Shown here piece by piece: positions 7,348 through 14,732 of a stretch of DNA of 26,939 bases. The notes beneath the pieces are model-generated. The model made no database searches and had not been told where the DNA came from. It was given only the letters and a program-made list of their open reading frames with translations. This DNA comes from RUG806 sp963624415 (lineage in GTDB: Bacteria > Bacillota > Clostridia > Oscillospirales > Acutalibacteraceae). A program made the position numbers and the translations under genes. The stretch spans positions 1-26,939 of the forward strand of contig CAVFPQ010000010.1 of assembly GCA_963624415.1 (NCBI GenBank), written 5' to 3'. Positions within the stretch are counted from its first letter, which is position 1, and each line of letters begins with the position of its first letter.

Positions 7348-7664
7348 GTGCTTGAACAGAGGGCGTAGTGTGCCCGTCTGTATCAGGCTTGATATGCGAT
7401 GATGCGGGAGGTGACTGCGCTTAGACGCAGATAATTTCCGCGGAGTATGTCCGATTTAAAACCGGGCGAAGTAAACCGTACGCAGGACAGGAGCCGAACC
7501 TTAACCGCGTCCCTGTCATGTACTGCTGCGGCGAAAATTTTCTTCTCGTTTTGTCCGGAATATCTTGCGGGTTCCGGATTTTAAAAATGAACGGTGCGAA
7601 TAACCCGGCACCGTGTGAAAATTTTCATTCAGACAGCCCGCCCAATCTTCAAGGAGGCGTACCA
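7348..7664 (+). promoter_or_regulatory. Long structured leader of rpsJ (candidate cis-regulatory RNA)
   Basis: About 315 untranslated nt precede rpsJ. By eye it holds: a hairpin ACAGA-GGGC/GCCC-G-TCTGT (7356-7381); a two-part stem GCGGGAG/TTTCCGC enclosing CTGCG/CGCAG with a 4x4 internal loop (7404-7441); a GACAGG/CCTGTC pairing (7486-7491, 7512-7517); and a three-way junction closed by two copies of GAAAATTTTC (7533-7542, 7617-7626) around TCCGGAA/TTCCGGA (7554-7578) and ACGGTGC/GCACCGT (7591-7614). The ribosome binding site AAGGAGG follows at about 7650. Leaders of this operon are known targets of ribosomal-protein feedback in other bacteria; I cannot match this one to a named family. Confidence 0.55.
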
Positions 7665-7979
7665 ATGGCAGTTAAGGAAAAAATCAGAATCAGACTGAAG
7701 GGCTACGATCACACTCTCGTAGACAAAGCGGCCGAAAGAATAGTTGAAGCCGCCAAGCGTACAGGCGCTCAGGTTTCGGGCCCCGTACCGCTCCCCACAG
7801 AGAAGGAAGTTGTTACTATCCTTCGTGCTGTTCACAAGTACAAAGATTCCAGAGAACAGTTTGAACAGCGCACACACAAAAGACTCATTGATATCATCAG
7901 ACCCTCAGCCAAGACCGCTGACGCTCTGACAAATCTTGAGCTTCCCGCCGGCGTAGACATCGAAATCAAAATGATGTAA
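7665..7979 (+). CDS. rpsJ: Ribosomal protein S10 / NusJ
   Basis: A 104-residue 30S head protein that also joins NusB in antitermination complexes. The opening KIRIRLKGYDHTLVDKAAERIVEAAKRTGAQVSGPVPLP and the QFEQRTHKRLIDI loop are diagnostic, and length equals the usual 102-105. The reading frame stays open upstream to an ATG at 7518, but those 49 codons encode no S10-like residues and have no binding site. AAGGAGG sits 8 nt before the ATG at 7665, so that start is chosen. It is the first gene of the super-operon and follows a long leader. A 74-nt spacer with a hairpin separates it from rplC. Confidence 0.98.
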   Translation: MAVKEKIRIRLKGYDHTLVDKAAERIVEAAKRTGAQVSGPVPLPTEKEVVTILRAVHKYKDSREQFEQRTHKRLIDIIRPSAKTADALTNLELPAGVDIEIKMM

Positions 7980-8010
7980 TTGCCCAAAAGGCAAGTTCGT
8001 CGCAGGTCAA

Positions 8011-8026
8011 GTTGACACAAGTCAAC
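8011..8026 (+). promoter_or_regulatory. Hairpin between rpsJ and rplC
   Basis: GTTGAC (8011-8016) and GTCAAC (8021-8026) pair perfectly around an ACAA loop in the 74-nt spacer. There is no T-run, so it is not a terminator; an RNA processing or translational control site is possible but untested. Confidence 0.4.
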
Positions 8027-8053
8027 CAATAATCTGACAGGAGGAATAAAGCA

Positions 8054-8689
8054 ATGAAAAAAGGTCTTATCGGAAAAAAGATCGGCATGACTCAGATCTT
8101 CACCGAAAACGGAAATGTTGTTCCCGTAACGGTACTTGAAGTCGGTCCCTGTGCCGCAGTCCAGAAAAAGACAATCGAGAAGGACGGCTACGAAGCAGTT
8201 CAGCTCGGCTACGGCGACGTAAAGGTCAGCCGTGTAAACAAGCCCATGGCGGGCCACTTCAAAAAAGCGGATGTTGCCGCAAAGAAGGTACTCAGAGAAT
8301 TTAAGTTCGATGATTGCGCTTCCGTTAATGTAGGCGACATTTTCAAGGCAGACGTTTTCGCAGCAGGCGATAAAGTTGACGTTTGCGGCACAGGCAAAGG
8401 TAAAGGCTATGCCGGTGCAATCAAAAGATGGAACTTCGGCAGACTCGTTGAGTCACACGGTACCGGCCCCGTCGCAAGACATCAGGGTTCAATGGGTGCG
8501 TGCTCCGATCCTTCCCGTGTATTCAAGGGAAAGAAAATGCCCGGTCATTTAGGTTCCGAGAGAGTCACAATTCAGAATCTCGAAGTAGTCAAGGTAGACG
8601 CTGAAAACAATCTTATCGCAGTTAAGGGTGCCGTTCCCGGTGCCAGAAACGGTATCATTGTTATCACCGATGCCGTAAAGAAAGCATAA
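8054..8689 (+). CDS. rplC: Ribosomal protein L3
   Basis: A 211-residue early-assembly protein of the 50S subunit, with its long loop reaching toward the peptidyl transferase centre. Recognised from MKKGLIGKKIGMTQIF at the start and the basic extension with GTGKGKGYAGAIKRWNF and the SHGTGPVARHQGSMGACSDPSRVFKGKKMPGH segment (about 118-165). Length matches the family (about 205-215). A GGAGGAA site lies upstream of the ATG, and 13 nt separate it from rplD. No unusual features. Confidence 0.98.
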   Translation: MKKGLIGKKIGMTQIFTENGNVVPVTVLEVGPCAAVQKKTIEKDGYEAVQLGYGDVKVSRVNKPMAGHFKKADVAAKKVLREFKFDDCASVNVGDIFKADVFAAGDKVDVCGTGKGKGYAGAIKRWNFGRLVESHGTGPVARHQGSMGACSDPSRVFKGKKMPGHLGSERVTIQNLEVVKVDAENNLIAVKGAVPGARNGIIVITDAVKKA

Positions 8690-8702
8690 GGAGGGAAAAT
8701 AG

Positions 8703-9326
8703 ATGCCTAAAATCGACGTATTCAACATGGCAGGCGAAAAGGTATCCGAGCTTGAGCTTAACGAATCAATCTTCGCTATTGAGCCCAACATGACGGTTAT
8801 GCACGCCGCAGTTGTCAACTATCTTGCAAATCAGCGTCAGGGTACTCAGTCAACCCTCACAAGAGCCGAAGTAAGCGGCGGCGGCAAGAAGCCCTGGAGA
8901 CAGAAGGGCACAGGCCGCGCACGTCAGGGTTCAACAAGAGCTCCCCAGTGGTATCACGGCGGTATCGCTCTCGGTCCCAAGCCCCGCGACTACGGCTATT
9001 CACTTCCCAAGAAGGTTAAGAGACTTGCTCTCAAGTCCGCTCTTTCTTCAAAGGTTCAGGCAAACGAGCTTGTAGTTCTCGATGAGTTCAAGCTTGACGC
9101 CATCAAGACCAAAGAGGTCGTTAAGGTCCTTACCGCTCTCAAGGCCGGCAAGAAGACCCTCATCGTACTTCCCGAGAAGAGCGATGTAATTTACCGTTCC
9201 GCCAGAAATATCGCAGGCGTAAAGGTAAGCCCCGTAAACACCATCAATGTTTACGATATCCTCAATGCAGATACGGTTCTTTTCGTTAAAGACGCCGTAG
9301 CAAAAGTCGAGGAGGTATATGCATAA
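8703..9326 (+). CDS. rplD: Ribosomal protein L4
   Basis: A 207-residue 50S protein lining the nascent peptide exit tunnel; in enterobacteria it also represses the S10 operon by binding its leader. The tunnel loop is clear as VSGGGKKPWRQKGTGRARQGS (about 58-78), followed by PQWYHGGIALGPKPRDYGYSLPKK. GGAGGG precedes the ATG. The stop overlaps the start of rplW by one base (TAATG), implying translational coupling. Whether this L4 controls the leader in front of rpsJ is unknown but is the obvious candidate. Confidence 0.98.
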   Translation: MPKIDVFNMAGEKVSELELNESIFAIEPNMTVMHAAVVNYLANQRQGTQSTLTRAEVSGGGKKPWRQKGTGRARQGSTRAPQWYHGGIALGPKPRDYGYSLPKKVKRLALKSALSSKVQANELVVLDEFKLDAIKTKEVVKVLTALKAGKKTLIVLPEKSDVIYRSARNIAGVKVSPVNTINVYDILNADTVLFVKDAVAKVEEVYA

Positions 9327-9622
9327 TGGAAAAGTTTGCACAGGATATAATCCTCAAGCCCATCGTAACAGAAGAGAGCATGATGGGTACGGCACTGAAG
9401 AAGTACACCTTCTCCGTTGCCAAGGACGCTAACAAGGTTGAAATCGCAAAGGCTGTCGAAAAGCTTTTCGACGTTAAGGTCAAGAGCGTTAACACAATCA
9501 ACGTAAGCGGTCACCTTCGCCGTTACGGCCGTTTCGAAGGCTACAAGCCCTCATGGAAAAAGGCCATAGTAACACTCACCGAAGACTCCAAGACAATTGA
9601 GTTCTTTGACGGCATGTTTTAA
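9326..9622 (+). CDS. rplW: Ribosomal protein L23
   Basis: A 98-residue 50S protein at the tunnel exit, docking site for trigger factor and signal recognition particle. DIILKPIVTEESMM at the N-terminus, YTFSVAKDANKVEIAKAVEKLFDVKVKSVNT in the middle and the short arm GHLRRYGRFEGYKPSWKKAIVTL are family features. The ATG overlaps the rplD stop by one base; GGAGG lies inside the end of rplD. A 95-nt spacer with a hairpin follows before rplB. Confidence 0.98.
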   Translation: MEKFAQDIILKPIVTEESMMGTALKKYTFSVAKDANKVEIAKAVEKLFDVKVKSVNTINVSGHLRRYGRFEGYKPSWKKAIVTLTEDSKTIEFFDGMF

Positions 9623-9646
9623 TTGACTTCCCGGCAAGCGACGTAT

Positions 9647-9672
9647 GGTTTTAGCCGACCGCTAAGCAAACC
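9647..9672 (+). promoter_or_regulatory. Hairpin between rplW and rplB
   Basis: GGTT-TTAGC (9647-9655) pairs with GCTAA-GCA-AACC (9661-9672) around a CGACC loop, giving nine base pairs with a 3-nt bulge. It lies in a 95-nt spacer, the longest inside the S10 segment, and has no T-run. Possible processing or control site; not a terminator. Confidence 0.4.
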
Positions 9673-9717
9673 GGATAAGCCACTATATTTCAATCTATGA
9701 AAGGTATGTGACAAAAA

Positions 9718-10551
9718 ATGGCTATTAAAGTCTATAAGCCGACAACAAACGGTCGCCGTAACATGTCGACTACAGATTACTCAAAGCTGTCAAAGGTCGC
9801 TCCCGAAAGAAGCCTTCTTGAGCCTCTCAAGAAAACTTCCGGCAGAAACTCCTACGGCAGAATTACCGTTCGTCATCACGGCGGCGGCAACCGCGTAAAA
9901 TACCGTGTAATCGACTTCAAGAGAGCAAAGCTCGGTATGGCGGCTGAAGTAAAAACACTCGAATACGATCCCAATCGCTCCGCATTCATTGCTCTTATAC
10001 AGTATGAAGACGGCGTAAAAAGCTACATCCTCGCTCCCTCCGGTCTTAAGGTAGGCGACAAGGTTGTTGCAGGTCCCGACGCGGATATCAAGCCCGGCAA
10101 TGCACTGCCCCTTACAAATATCCCCACAGGTACCTTCGTTCATAACGTTGAGCTTTATCCCGGCAGAGGCGGACAGCTCGCAAGAGCCGCCGGCAACGCC
10201 GCTCAGCTTATGGCTAAAGAAGGCAAATACGCTCTTCTCCGTCTCCCCTCAGGTGAGCTCCGCAATGTTCCCGCAGAGTGCATGGCCACAATCGGTACGG
10301 TCAGCAACGAAGATCACATCAACGTTAAAATCGGTAAAGCAGGACGCACACGTCACATGGGCATCCGTCCCACAGTCCGCGGCTCTGTCATGAACCCGAA
10401 TGACCACCCCCACGGCGGCGGCGAAGGCAAATCACCTATCGGTCGTCCCGGCCCTGTTACACCTTGGGGCAAGCCCGCTCTCGGTTACAAGACGCGTGCT
10501 AACCACAAGCGCTCCGATAAGCTTATCGTAAAGCGCTGCAATGATAAATAA
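9718..10551 (+). CDS. rplB: Ribosomal protein L2
   Basis: A 277-residue, highly conserved 50S protein needed for subunit association and peptidyl transferase activity. The N-terminal RNA-binding region has GGGNRVKYRVIDFKR (about 57-71), and the C-terminal half carries GIRPTVRGSVMNPNDHPHGGGEGKSPIGRPGPVTPWGKP, which includes the conserved His of the HPHGGGEG loop. Length matches the usual 273-277. The binding site AAAGG lies 12 nt before the ATG and is weaker than at neighbouring genes. It follows the rplW spacer hairpin and precedes rpsS by 20 nt. Confidence 0.98.
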   Translation: MAIKVYKPTTNGRRNMSTTDYSKLSKVAPERSLLEPLKKTSGRNSYGRITVRHHGGGNRVKYRVIDFKRAKLGMAAEVKTLEYDPNRSAFIALIQYEDGVKSYILAPSGLKVGDKVVAGPDADIKPGNALPLTNIPTGTFVHNVELYPGRGGQLARAAGNAAQLMAKEGKYALLRLPSGELRNVPAECMATIGTVSNEDHINVKIGKAGRTRHMGIRPTVRGSVMNPNDHPHGGGEGKSPIGRPGPVTPWGKPALGYKTRANHKRSDKLIVKRCNDK

Positions 10552-10571
10552 ACGGAAAGGAGCAATAGATA

Positions 10572-10853
10572 ATGGGCAGAAGCGTTAAAAAAGGACCTTT
10601 TGTACAGCAGAAGCTCTACGACAGAGTTGTAGAGATGAACAAAAAGGGCGAAAAAATCGTTCTCAAAACATGGAGCCGCAGCTCCACAATCTTCCCGGAG
10701 TTTGTTGGTCACACCTTTGCCGTTCACGACGGACGCAAACATGTTCCGGTATATGTAACCGAAGACATGGTCGGTCATAAGCTCGGCGAATTTGCTCCCA
10801 CCAGAACCTTCAGAGGTCATGCAGGCAGCAAAACATCAAACAACGGTAAATAA
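10572..10853 (+). CDS. rpsS: Ribosomal protein S19
   Basis: A 93-residue protein of the 30S head that contacts the A-site finger and S13. MGRSVKKGPFVQQKLYDRV at the start and the WSRSSTIFPEFVGHTFAVHDGRKHVPVYVTEDMVGHKLGEFAPTRTF run are diagnostic. Length is typical (about 92). AAAGGAGC precedes the ATG. No anomalies. Confidence 0.98.
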   Translation: MGRSVKKGPFVQQKLYDRVVEMNKKGEKIVLKTWSRSSTIFPEFVGHTFAVHDGRKHVPVYVTEDMVGHKLGEFAPTRTFRGHAGSKTSNNGK

Positions 10854-10873
10854 GCCGAAAGGAGTGTATAGAA

Positions 10874-11212
10874 ATGGAAGCAAGAGCAAAAGCGACATTT
10901 GAGCGCATAGCTCCCCGTAAGGTTCAGTGCGTGCTTGACCTTATCAGAAATAAGCCCGCAGACGAAGCTGCAGCAATCCTTAAGTACACACCCAAGGCTG
11001 CGTGTGAACCGCTTGCAAAGCTTCTCAAGTCCGCTATGGCAAATGCGGAAAACAACTTCGATATGGATGTAAGCCGTCTTTACGTTGCAGAGTGCAGCGT
11101 ATCTCAGGGCCCCACTCTTAAGAGAATCCGCCCCAGAGCTCACGGCAGAGCATACCGCATAAACAAGAAGTCATCACATATCACCCTTGTACTCAAGGAA
11201 AAAGAAGACTAA
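10874..11212 (+). CDS. rplV: Ribosomal protein L22
   Basis: A 112-residue 50S protein whose beta-hairpin reaches the narrow part of the exit tunnel. RIAPRKVQCVLDLIRNKPADEAAAIL at the N-terminus and GPTLKRIRPRAHGRAYRINKKSSHITLVL at the C-terminal hairpin identify it. Length is within the 110-115 range. GAAAGGAG lies upstream of the ATG, and 21 nt separate it from rpsC. Confidence 0.98.
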   Translation: MEARAKATFERIAPRKVQCVLDLIRNKPADEAAAILKYTPKAACEPLAKLLKSAMANAENNFDMDVSRLYVAECSVSQGPTLKRIRPRAHGRAYRINKKSSHITLVLKEKED

Positions 11213-11233
11213 TCGGAAGGAGGATAACAAACA

Positions 11234-11911
11234 ATGGGACAGAAAATTAATCCTACCGGTTTAAGAATCGGTGTAATTAAAGACTGGGAATCACGTTGGT
11301 ACGCAGACAAGGCAACCTTCGGTGACACACTCGTTGCAGATTACGAGGTCAGAGAATATCTTCTCAAGGCACTCGCCTCCGCCGGTGTACCCAAGATCGA
11401 AATCGAACGCGATCCCAAGAGAGTTCGCATAAACATCCACTGCGCAAAGCCCGGCATGGTTATAGGCAAGGGCGGTGCCGAAATCGAAAAGATTAAGGCC
11501 ACCTGCAAAAAGATGCTCGGCGAAGGCAAGGAAGTTTACATCAACATCATCGAGATTAAGCAGCCCGATCTTGACGCTCAGCTTGTAGCAGAGAAGATCG
11601 CAATGCAGCTCGAAAAGAGAGTTTCCTTCCGCAGAGCCGTTAAGCAGGCTATCGGCAGCACAATGCGTCTTGGCGCTAACGGTATCAAGATTCAGTGCGG
11701 CGGCCGTCTCGGCGGTGCGGAAATCGCACGTTCCGAAACATATAAGGAAGGCACTATTCCGCTTCAGACAATCCGTGCCGACATCGACTACGGCTTTGCT
11801 GAGGCAAAAACAACCTACGGCAGAATAGGTGTTAAAGTTTGGATCTATAAGGGTGAAGTTCTTCACGAGCAGGCACCCAAGCAGAATCGCAGAAGAGACA
11901 GGAGGGCGTAA
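11234..11911 (+). CDS. rpsC: Ribosomal protein S3
   Basis: A 225-residue 30S protein at the mRNA entry channel, part of the helicase function of the ribosome. MGQKINPTGLRIGVIKDWESRWYA opens it, a type II KH domain (about 40-110) shows the GxxG loop in GMVIGKGG, and the C-terminal domain has the GRLGGAEIARSE motif. Length is normal. GGAAGGAGG precedes the ATG. The binding site of the next gene, AGGAGG, lies inside its last codons. Confidence 0.98.
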   Translation: MGQKINPTGLRIGVIKDWESRWYADKATFGDTLVADYEVREYLLKALASAGVPKIEIERDPKRVRINIHCAKPGMVIGKGGAEIEKIKATCKKMLGEGKEVYINIIEIKQPDLDAQLVAEKIAMQLEKRVSFRRAVKQAIGSTMRLGANGIKIQCGGRLGGAEIARSETYKEGTIPLQTIRADIDYGFAEAKTTYGRIGVKVWIYKGEVLHEQAPKQNRRRDRRA

Positions 11912-11913
11912 GC

Positions 11914-12342
11914 ATGTTATTACCCAAGCGTGTTAAATACCGCAGACAGCAGCGTGGTCGTCTTAAGGGCGAAGCTCATCGCGGTAATAAAGTCAATTAC
12001 GGTGATTACGGTCTCGTCGCTCTTGAGCCCGCATGGATCACTTCAAACCAGATAGAAGCCGCCCGTATCGCTATGACAAGATACATCAAGCGTGGCGGTC
12101 AGGTCTGGATTAAGATTTTCCCCGACAAGCCCATAACCGAGAAGCCCGCAGAAACCCGAATGGGTTCCGGTAAAGGCTCACCCGAGTATTGGGTAGCAGT
12201 CGTAAAGCCCGGCAGAGTTATGTTTGAAATAGCAGGCGTTGCCGAGGACACAGCTCGCGAGGCTATGCGTCTTGCGGCAAACAAACTTCCTATAAAGTGC
12301 AAGTTTGTATCTAAAGCAGAACAGGATGGTGAAGCCGAATGA
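11914..12342 (+). CDS. rplP: Ribosomal protein L16
   Basis: A 142-residue 50S protein that positions the A-site tRNA arm. MLLPKRVKYRRQQRGRLKG and the GGQVWIKIFPDKPITEKPAETRMGSGKGSPEYWVAVVKPGRVMFE block are diagnostic. It starts 2 nt after rpsC and its stop overlaps the rpmC start (ATGA), so these three genes are tightly coupled. The C-terminus is slightly extended and acidic (KAEQDGEAE). Confidence 0.98.
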   Translation: MLLPKRVKYRRQQRGRLKGEAHRGNKVNYGDYGLVALEPAWITSNQIEAARIAMTRYIKRGGQVWIKIFPDKPITEKPAETRMGSGKGSPEYWVAVVKPGRVMFEIAGVAEDTAREAMRLAANKLPIKCKFVSKAEQDGEAE

Positions 12343-12542
12343 AAGCCAGTGAATTAAAGAAAATGTCCGCCGAGCAGCTGGATGCTAAGCTTCTTGAGCT
12401 TAAGGACGAGCTTTTCAAGCTGCGCTTCCAGCAGGCCATCAACCAGCTCGATAACCCCATGCGTATAAGCGCCGTTAAAAAGGACATCGCACGTGTTCTC
12501 ACAATCAAGAGAGACGTCGAGCTCCACGGCGAAAACGCCTGA
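12339..12542 (+). CDS. rpmC: Ribosomal protein L29
   Basis: A 67-residue helical protein beside L23 at the tunnel exit. Recognised from MKASELKKMSAEQLDAKLLELKDELFKLRFQQAINQLDNPMRISAVKKDIARV, two long helices with the RFQ..(x)..L.NP signature. The start overlaps the rplP stop by four bases. It ends 18 nt before rpsQ. Confidence 0.97.
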   Translation: MKASELKKMSAEQLDAKLLELKDELFKLRFQQAINQLDNPMRISAVKKDIARVLTIKRDVELHGENA

Positions 12543-12560
12543 GAAAGGGAGGACAGCTAA

Positions 12561-12815
12561 ATGGAAAGAAATTTAAGAAAGACCCGTGTCGGCATCGTTG
12601 CCAGCGACAAGATGGACAAAACCGTTGTTGTAGCCGTTAAAGACAAGGTTATGCATCCTCTGTATAACAAGATTGTTAACCACACAATCAGACTTAAGGC
12701 TCACGACGAAAAGAACGAGTGCGGCGTAGGTGACCGCGTGCTGATAATGGAGACCCGTCCTCTTTCAAAAGACAAAAGATGGCGTGTTGTCGAAATAATC
12801 GAAAAGGCTAAATAA
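12561..12815 (+). CDS. rpsQ: Ribosomal protein S17
   Basis: An 84-residue OB-fold protein of the 30S body, an early assembly factor. RKTRVGIVASDKMDKTVVVAV at the start and VGDRVLIMETRPLSKDKRWRVVEI at the end are family motifs. AAAGGGAGGA precedes the ATG. Normal length. Confidence 0.97.
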   Translation: MERNLRKTRVGIVASDKMDKTVVVAVKDKVMHPLYNKIVNHTIRLKAHDEKNECGVGDRVLIMETRPLSKDKRWRVVEIIEKAK

Positions 12816-12831
12816 GTAAGGAGGCACATTT

Positions 12832-13200
12832 ATGATTCAGCAGCAAACTCTGCTTAAGGTAGCCGATAACACCGGTGCTAAGGAGCTTATGTGCATCCGT
12901 GTACTTGGCGGCACAGGCAGAAAGTATGCCAATATCGGTGACGTTATAGTAGCCTCCGTTAAAAAGGCTACACCCGGCGGCGTTGTTAAAAAAGGCGACG
13001 TTGTTAAGGCTGTTGTAGTTCGCTCCGCAAAGGGCGTACGCAGAGAAGACGGCACATACATCCGCTTCGACGAAAACGCAGCCGTTATCATCAAGGAAGA
13101 CAAAAACCCCAAGGGTACCCGTATTTTCGGGCCGGTAGCAAGAGAGCTTCGTGATAAGGATTACACAAAAATCCTCAGCCTCGCTCCCGAAGTACTTTAA
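12832..13200 (+). CDS. rplN: Ribosomal protein L14
   Basis: A 122-residue 50S protein at the subunit interface, target of the silencing factor RsfS. MIQQQTLLKVADNTGAKELMCIRVLGG and the KKGDVVKAVVVRSAKGVRREDGTYIRFDENAAVII run are diagnostic; length is exactly the family standard. AAGGAGG lies upstream of the ATG. In other bacteria the spc operon begins here, but no promoter is evident in this window. Confidence 0.98.
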   Translation: MIQQQTLLKVADNTGAKELMCIRVLGGTGRKYANIGDVIVASVKKATPGGVVKKGDVVKAVVVRSAKGVRREDGTYIRFDENAAVIIKEDKNPKGTRIFGPVARELRDKDYTKILSLAPEVL

Positions 13201-13215
13201 TGGAGGGCGACGTAA

Positions 13216-13536
13216 ATGAGTAACAAAGTTCATGTAAAAACCGGCGATACCGTTATGGTTATCAACGGCAAAGACAGAGGCAAGACCGGCAAGGTTCTTC
13301 AGGTAAGCCCTAAAGAAGGCAAGGTTATTGTCGAAAAGATAAACATAGTTAAGAAACACGTTAAGCCCAGACAGATGGGTGAGCCCGGCGGCATCATCGA
13401 AGCGGAATCCGCACTGTATGCCGATAAGGTTCAGCTCGTTTGCCCCAAGTGCGGCAAGGCTACCAGAGTCGGTCATGTAATTGACGGCGACAAGAAGCTT
13501 CGTGTTTGCAAAAAGTGCAGCGCTCACTTTGAATAA
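13216..13536 (+). CDS. rplX: Ribosomal protein L24, with C4 zinc-ribbon-like tail
   Basis: A 106-residue assembly initiator of the 50S subunit. The KOW motif is TGDTVMVINGKDRGKTGKVLQVSP (about 8-31), followed by NIVKKHVKPRQMGEPGGIIEAESALYADKVQLV. The C-terminal segment has CPKCGKATRV then VCKKCS, four cysteines spaced like a small zinc ribbon; many L24 proteins lack some of these. GGAGGGCGACG precedes the ATG. The zinc reading is inference from the cysteine pattern. Confidence 0.97.
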   Translation: MSNKVHVKTGDTVMVINGKDRGKTGKVLQVSPKEGKVIVEKINIVKKHVKPRQMGEPGGIIEAESALYADKVQLVCPKCGKATRVGHVIDGDKKLRVCKKCSAHFE

Positions 13537-13555
13537 TTAAAGGAGGACATTGAAA

Positions 13556-14095
13556 ATGGCAAGACTTAAAGAAATGTACAAATCAGATGTCGCTCCCGCA
13601 CTTATGAAAAAGTTCGGTTACAAGAGCGTCATGCAGATTCCCAAGATCGACAAGGTCGTTGTTAACGTCGGCTGCGGCGAAGCTAAAGACAACCCCAAGG
13701 CTGTTGACGCTATCGTCGGCGATATAAGCAAGATAACAGGTCAGAAGCCCGTTGTTTGTCTTGCTAAGAAGTCGGTCGCTAACTTCAAGCTCCGTGAGGG
13801 CATGCCCAACGGCGTTAAGGTTACACTCAGAGGCGACAAAATGTATGAGTTCCTTGACAGACTCTTCAATCTCGCACTTCCCAGAGTTCGTGACTTCAGA
13901 GGAATCAATCCCAACTCCTTCGACGGCAGAGGCAACTACTCCCTCGGCATCAAGGAACAGCTTATATTCCCCGAGATCGAATATGATAAGATCGACAAGG
14001 TACGCGGTATGGACATCTGTGTCGTAACCACTGCCGGCACCGACGAAGAAGCAAGAGAGCTCCTTACACTTATGGGCGCTCCGTTCGCGAAATAA
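13556..14095 (+). CDS. rplE: Ribosomal protein L5
   Basis: A 179-residue 50S protein that binds 5S rRNA and contacts P-site tRNA. MARLKEMYKSDVAPALMKKFGYKSVMQIPKIDKVVVNVG and RVRDFRGINPNSFDGRGNYSLGIKEQLIFPEIEYDKID are diagnostic. A TTG two codons upstream (13550) is in frame, but AGGAGG at 13541-13546 is 9 nt from the ATG and only 3 nt from the TTG, so the ATG is used. Length is the family standard. Confidence 0.98.
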   Translation: MARLKEMYKSDVAPALMKKFGYKSVMQIPKIDKVVVNVGCGEAKDNPKAVDAIVGDISKITGQKPVVCLAKKSVANFKLREGMPNGVKVTLRGDKMYEFLDRLFNLALPRVRDFRGINPNSFDGRGNYSLGIKEQLIFPEIEYDKIDKVRGMDICVVTTAGTDEEARELLTLMGAPFAK

Positions 14096-14107
14096 GGAGG
14101 GGTAACA

Positions 14108-14293
14108 ATGGCAAAGACATCAATGAAAGTTAAGCAGGCACGTCCTGCAAAGTACTCAACAAGAGCTTACAACAGATGCAAGATCTGCGGAAGACCCCAC
14201 GCTTATTTGCGTAAGTACGGTGTTTGCCGTATCTGCTTCAGAGAGCTTGCTCATGCCGGTCAGATCCCCGGTGTAAAGAAAGCAAGCTGGTAA
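14108..14293 (+). CDS. rpsZ: Ribosomal protein S14, zinc-binding type (S14Z)
   Basis: A 61-residue protein of the 30S head. This is the short zinc form: Cys24-x2-Cys27 and Cys40-x2-Cys43, in RCKICGRPHAYLRKYGVCRICFREL. Many Firmicutes keep this form in the spc operon and may hold a longer zinc-free paralogue elsewhere for zinc starvation. AAGGAGGGG precedes the ATG. The symbol rpsN is also used for this position in the operon. Confidence 0.97.
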   Translation: MAKTSMKVKQARPAKYSTRAYNRCKICGRPHAYLRKYGVCRICFRELAHAGQIPGVKKASW

Positions 14294-14318
14294 TTAACGT
14301 CAAAGGAGGTTTACGGCA

Positions 14319-14717
14319 ATGCAGATTACCGATCCCATCGCCGATATGCTTACAAGAATTCGTAACGCTAACTCGGCAAAGCACGACACGGTATGTGTTC
14401 CCGCTTCAAACATGAAGAAGGCTATTGCACAGATACTTGTCGACGAGGGTTATATTAAAGAGTTCAAGGTAATTGAGGACGGCAAGCAGGGCGTTATCGA
14501 AATCGCTCTTAAGTACGGTCCCAACAAGAGCCGCGTTTTACTCGGCCTGCGCAGAGTTTCCAAGCCCGGCCTGCGTATATATACTGATTGCGAGAATATG
14601 CCCAAGGTTATGAAAGGCCTCGGCATAGCAATTCTCTCAACATCAAAGGGTATTATGACAGATAAGGACGCCCGTAAGGCTAACGTCGGCGGCGAAGTCC
14701 TTGCATTCATTTGGTAA
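14319..14717 (+). CDS. rpsH: Ribosomal protein S8
   Basis: A 132-residue primary 16S rRNA binder; in Escherichia coli it is the feedback repressor of the spc operon. ITDPIADMLTRIRNANSAKHD at the N-terminus and GLGIAILSTSKGIMTDKDARKANVGGEVLAFIW at the C-terminus are diagnostic. AAAGGAGG precedes the ATG. Whether it represses this operon cannot be judged from the sequence. Confidence 0.98.
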   Translation: MQITDPIADMLTRIRNANSAKHDTVCVPASNMKKAIAQILVDEGYIKEFKVIEDGKQGVIEIALKYGPNKSRVLLGLRRVSKPGLRIYTDCENMPKVMKGLGIAILSTSKGIMTDKDARKANVGGEVLAFIW

Positions 14718-14732
14718 GGAGGTACATAAGGG

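Noticed and set aside
7404..7441. K-turn in the rpsJ leader
   Set aside because: The GTGA/ATAA internal loop lacks the tandem G-A pairs and three-nucleotide bulge arrangement of a standard K-turn.
7518..7664. Upstream in-frame extension of rpsJ from an ATG at 7518
   Set aside because: The added 49 residues have no S10 likeness and no binding site, and they cover the structured leader. AAGGAGG precedes the ATG at 7665.
12808..13527. 239-codon open frame on the minus strand
   Set aside because: It lies entirely opposite rplN and rplX, which are certain, and shows no motif or binding site.
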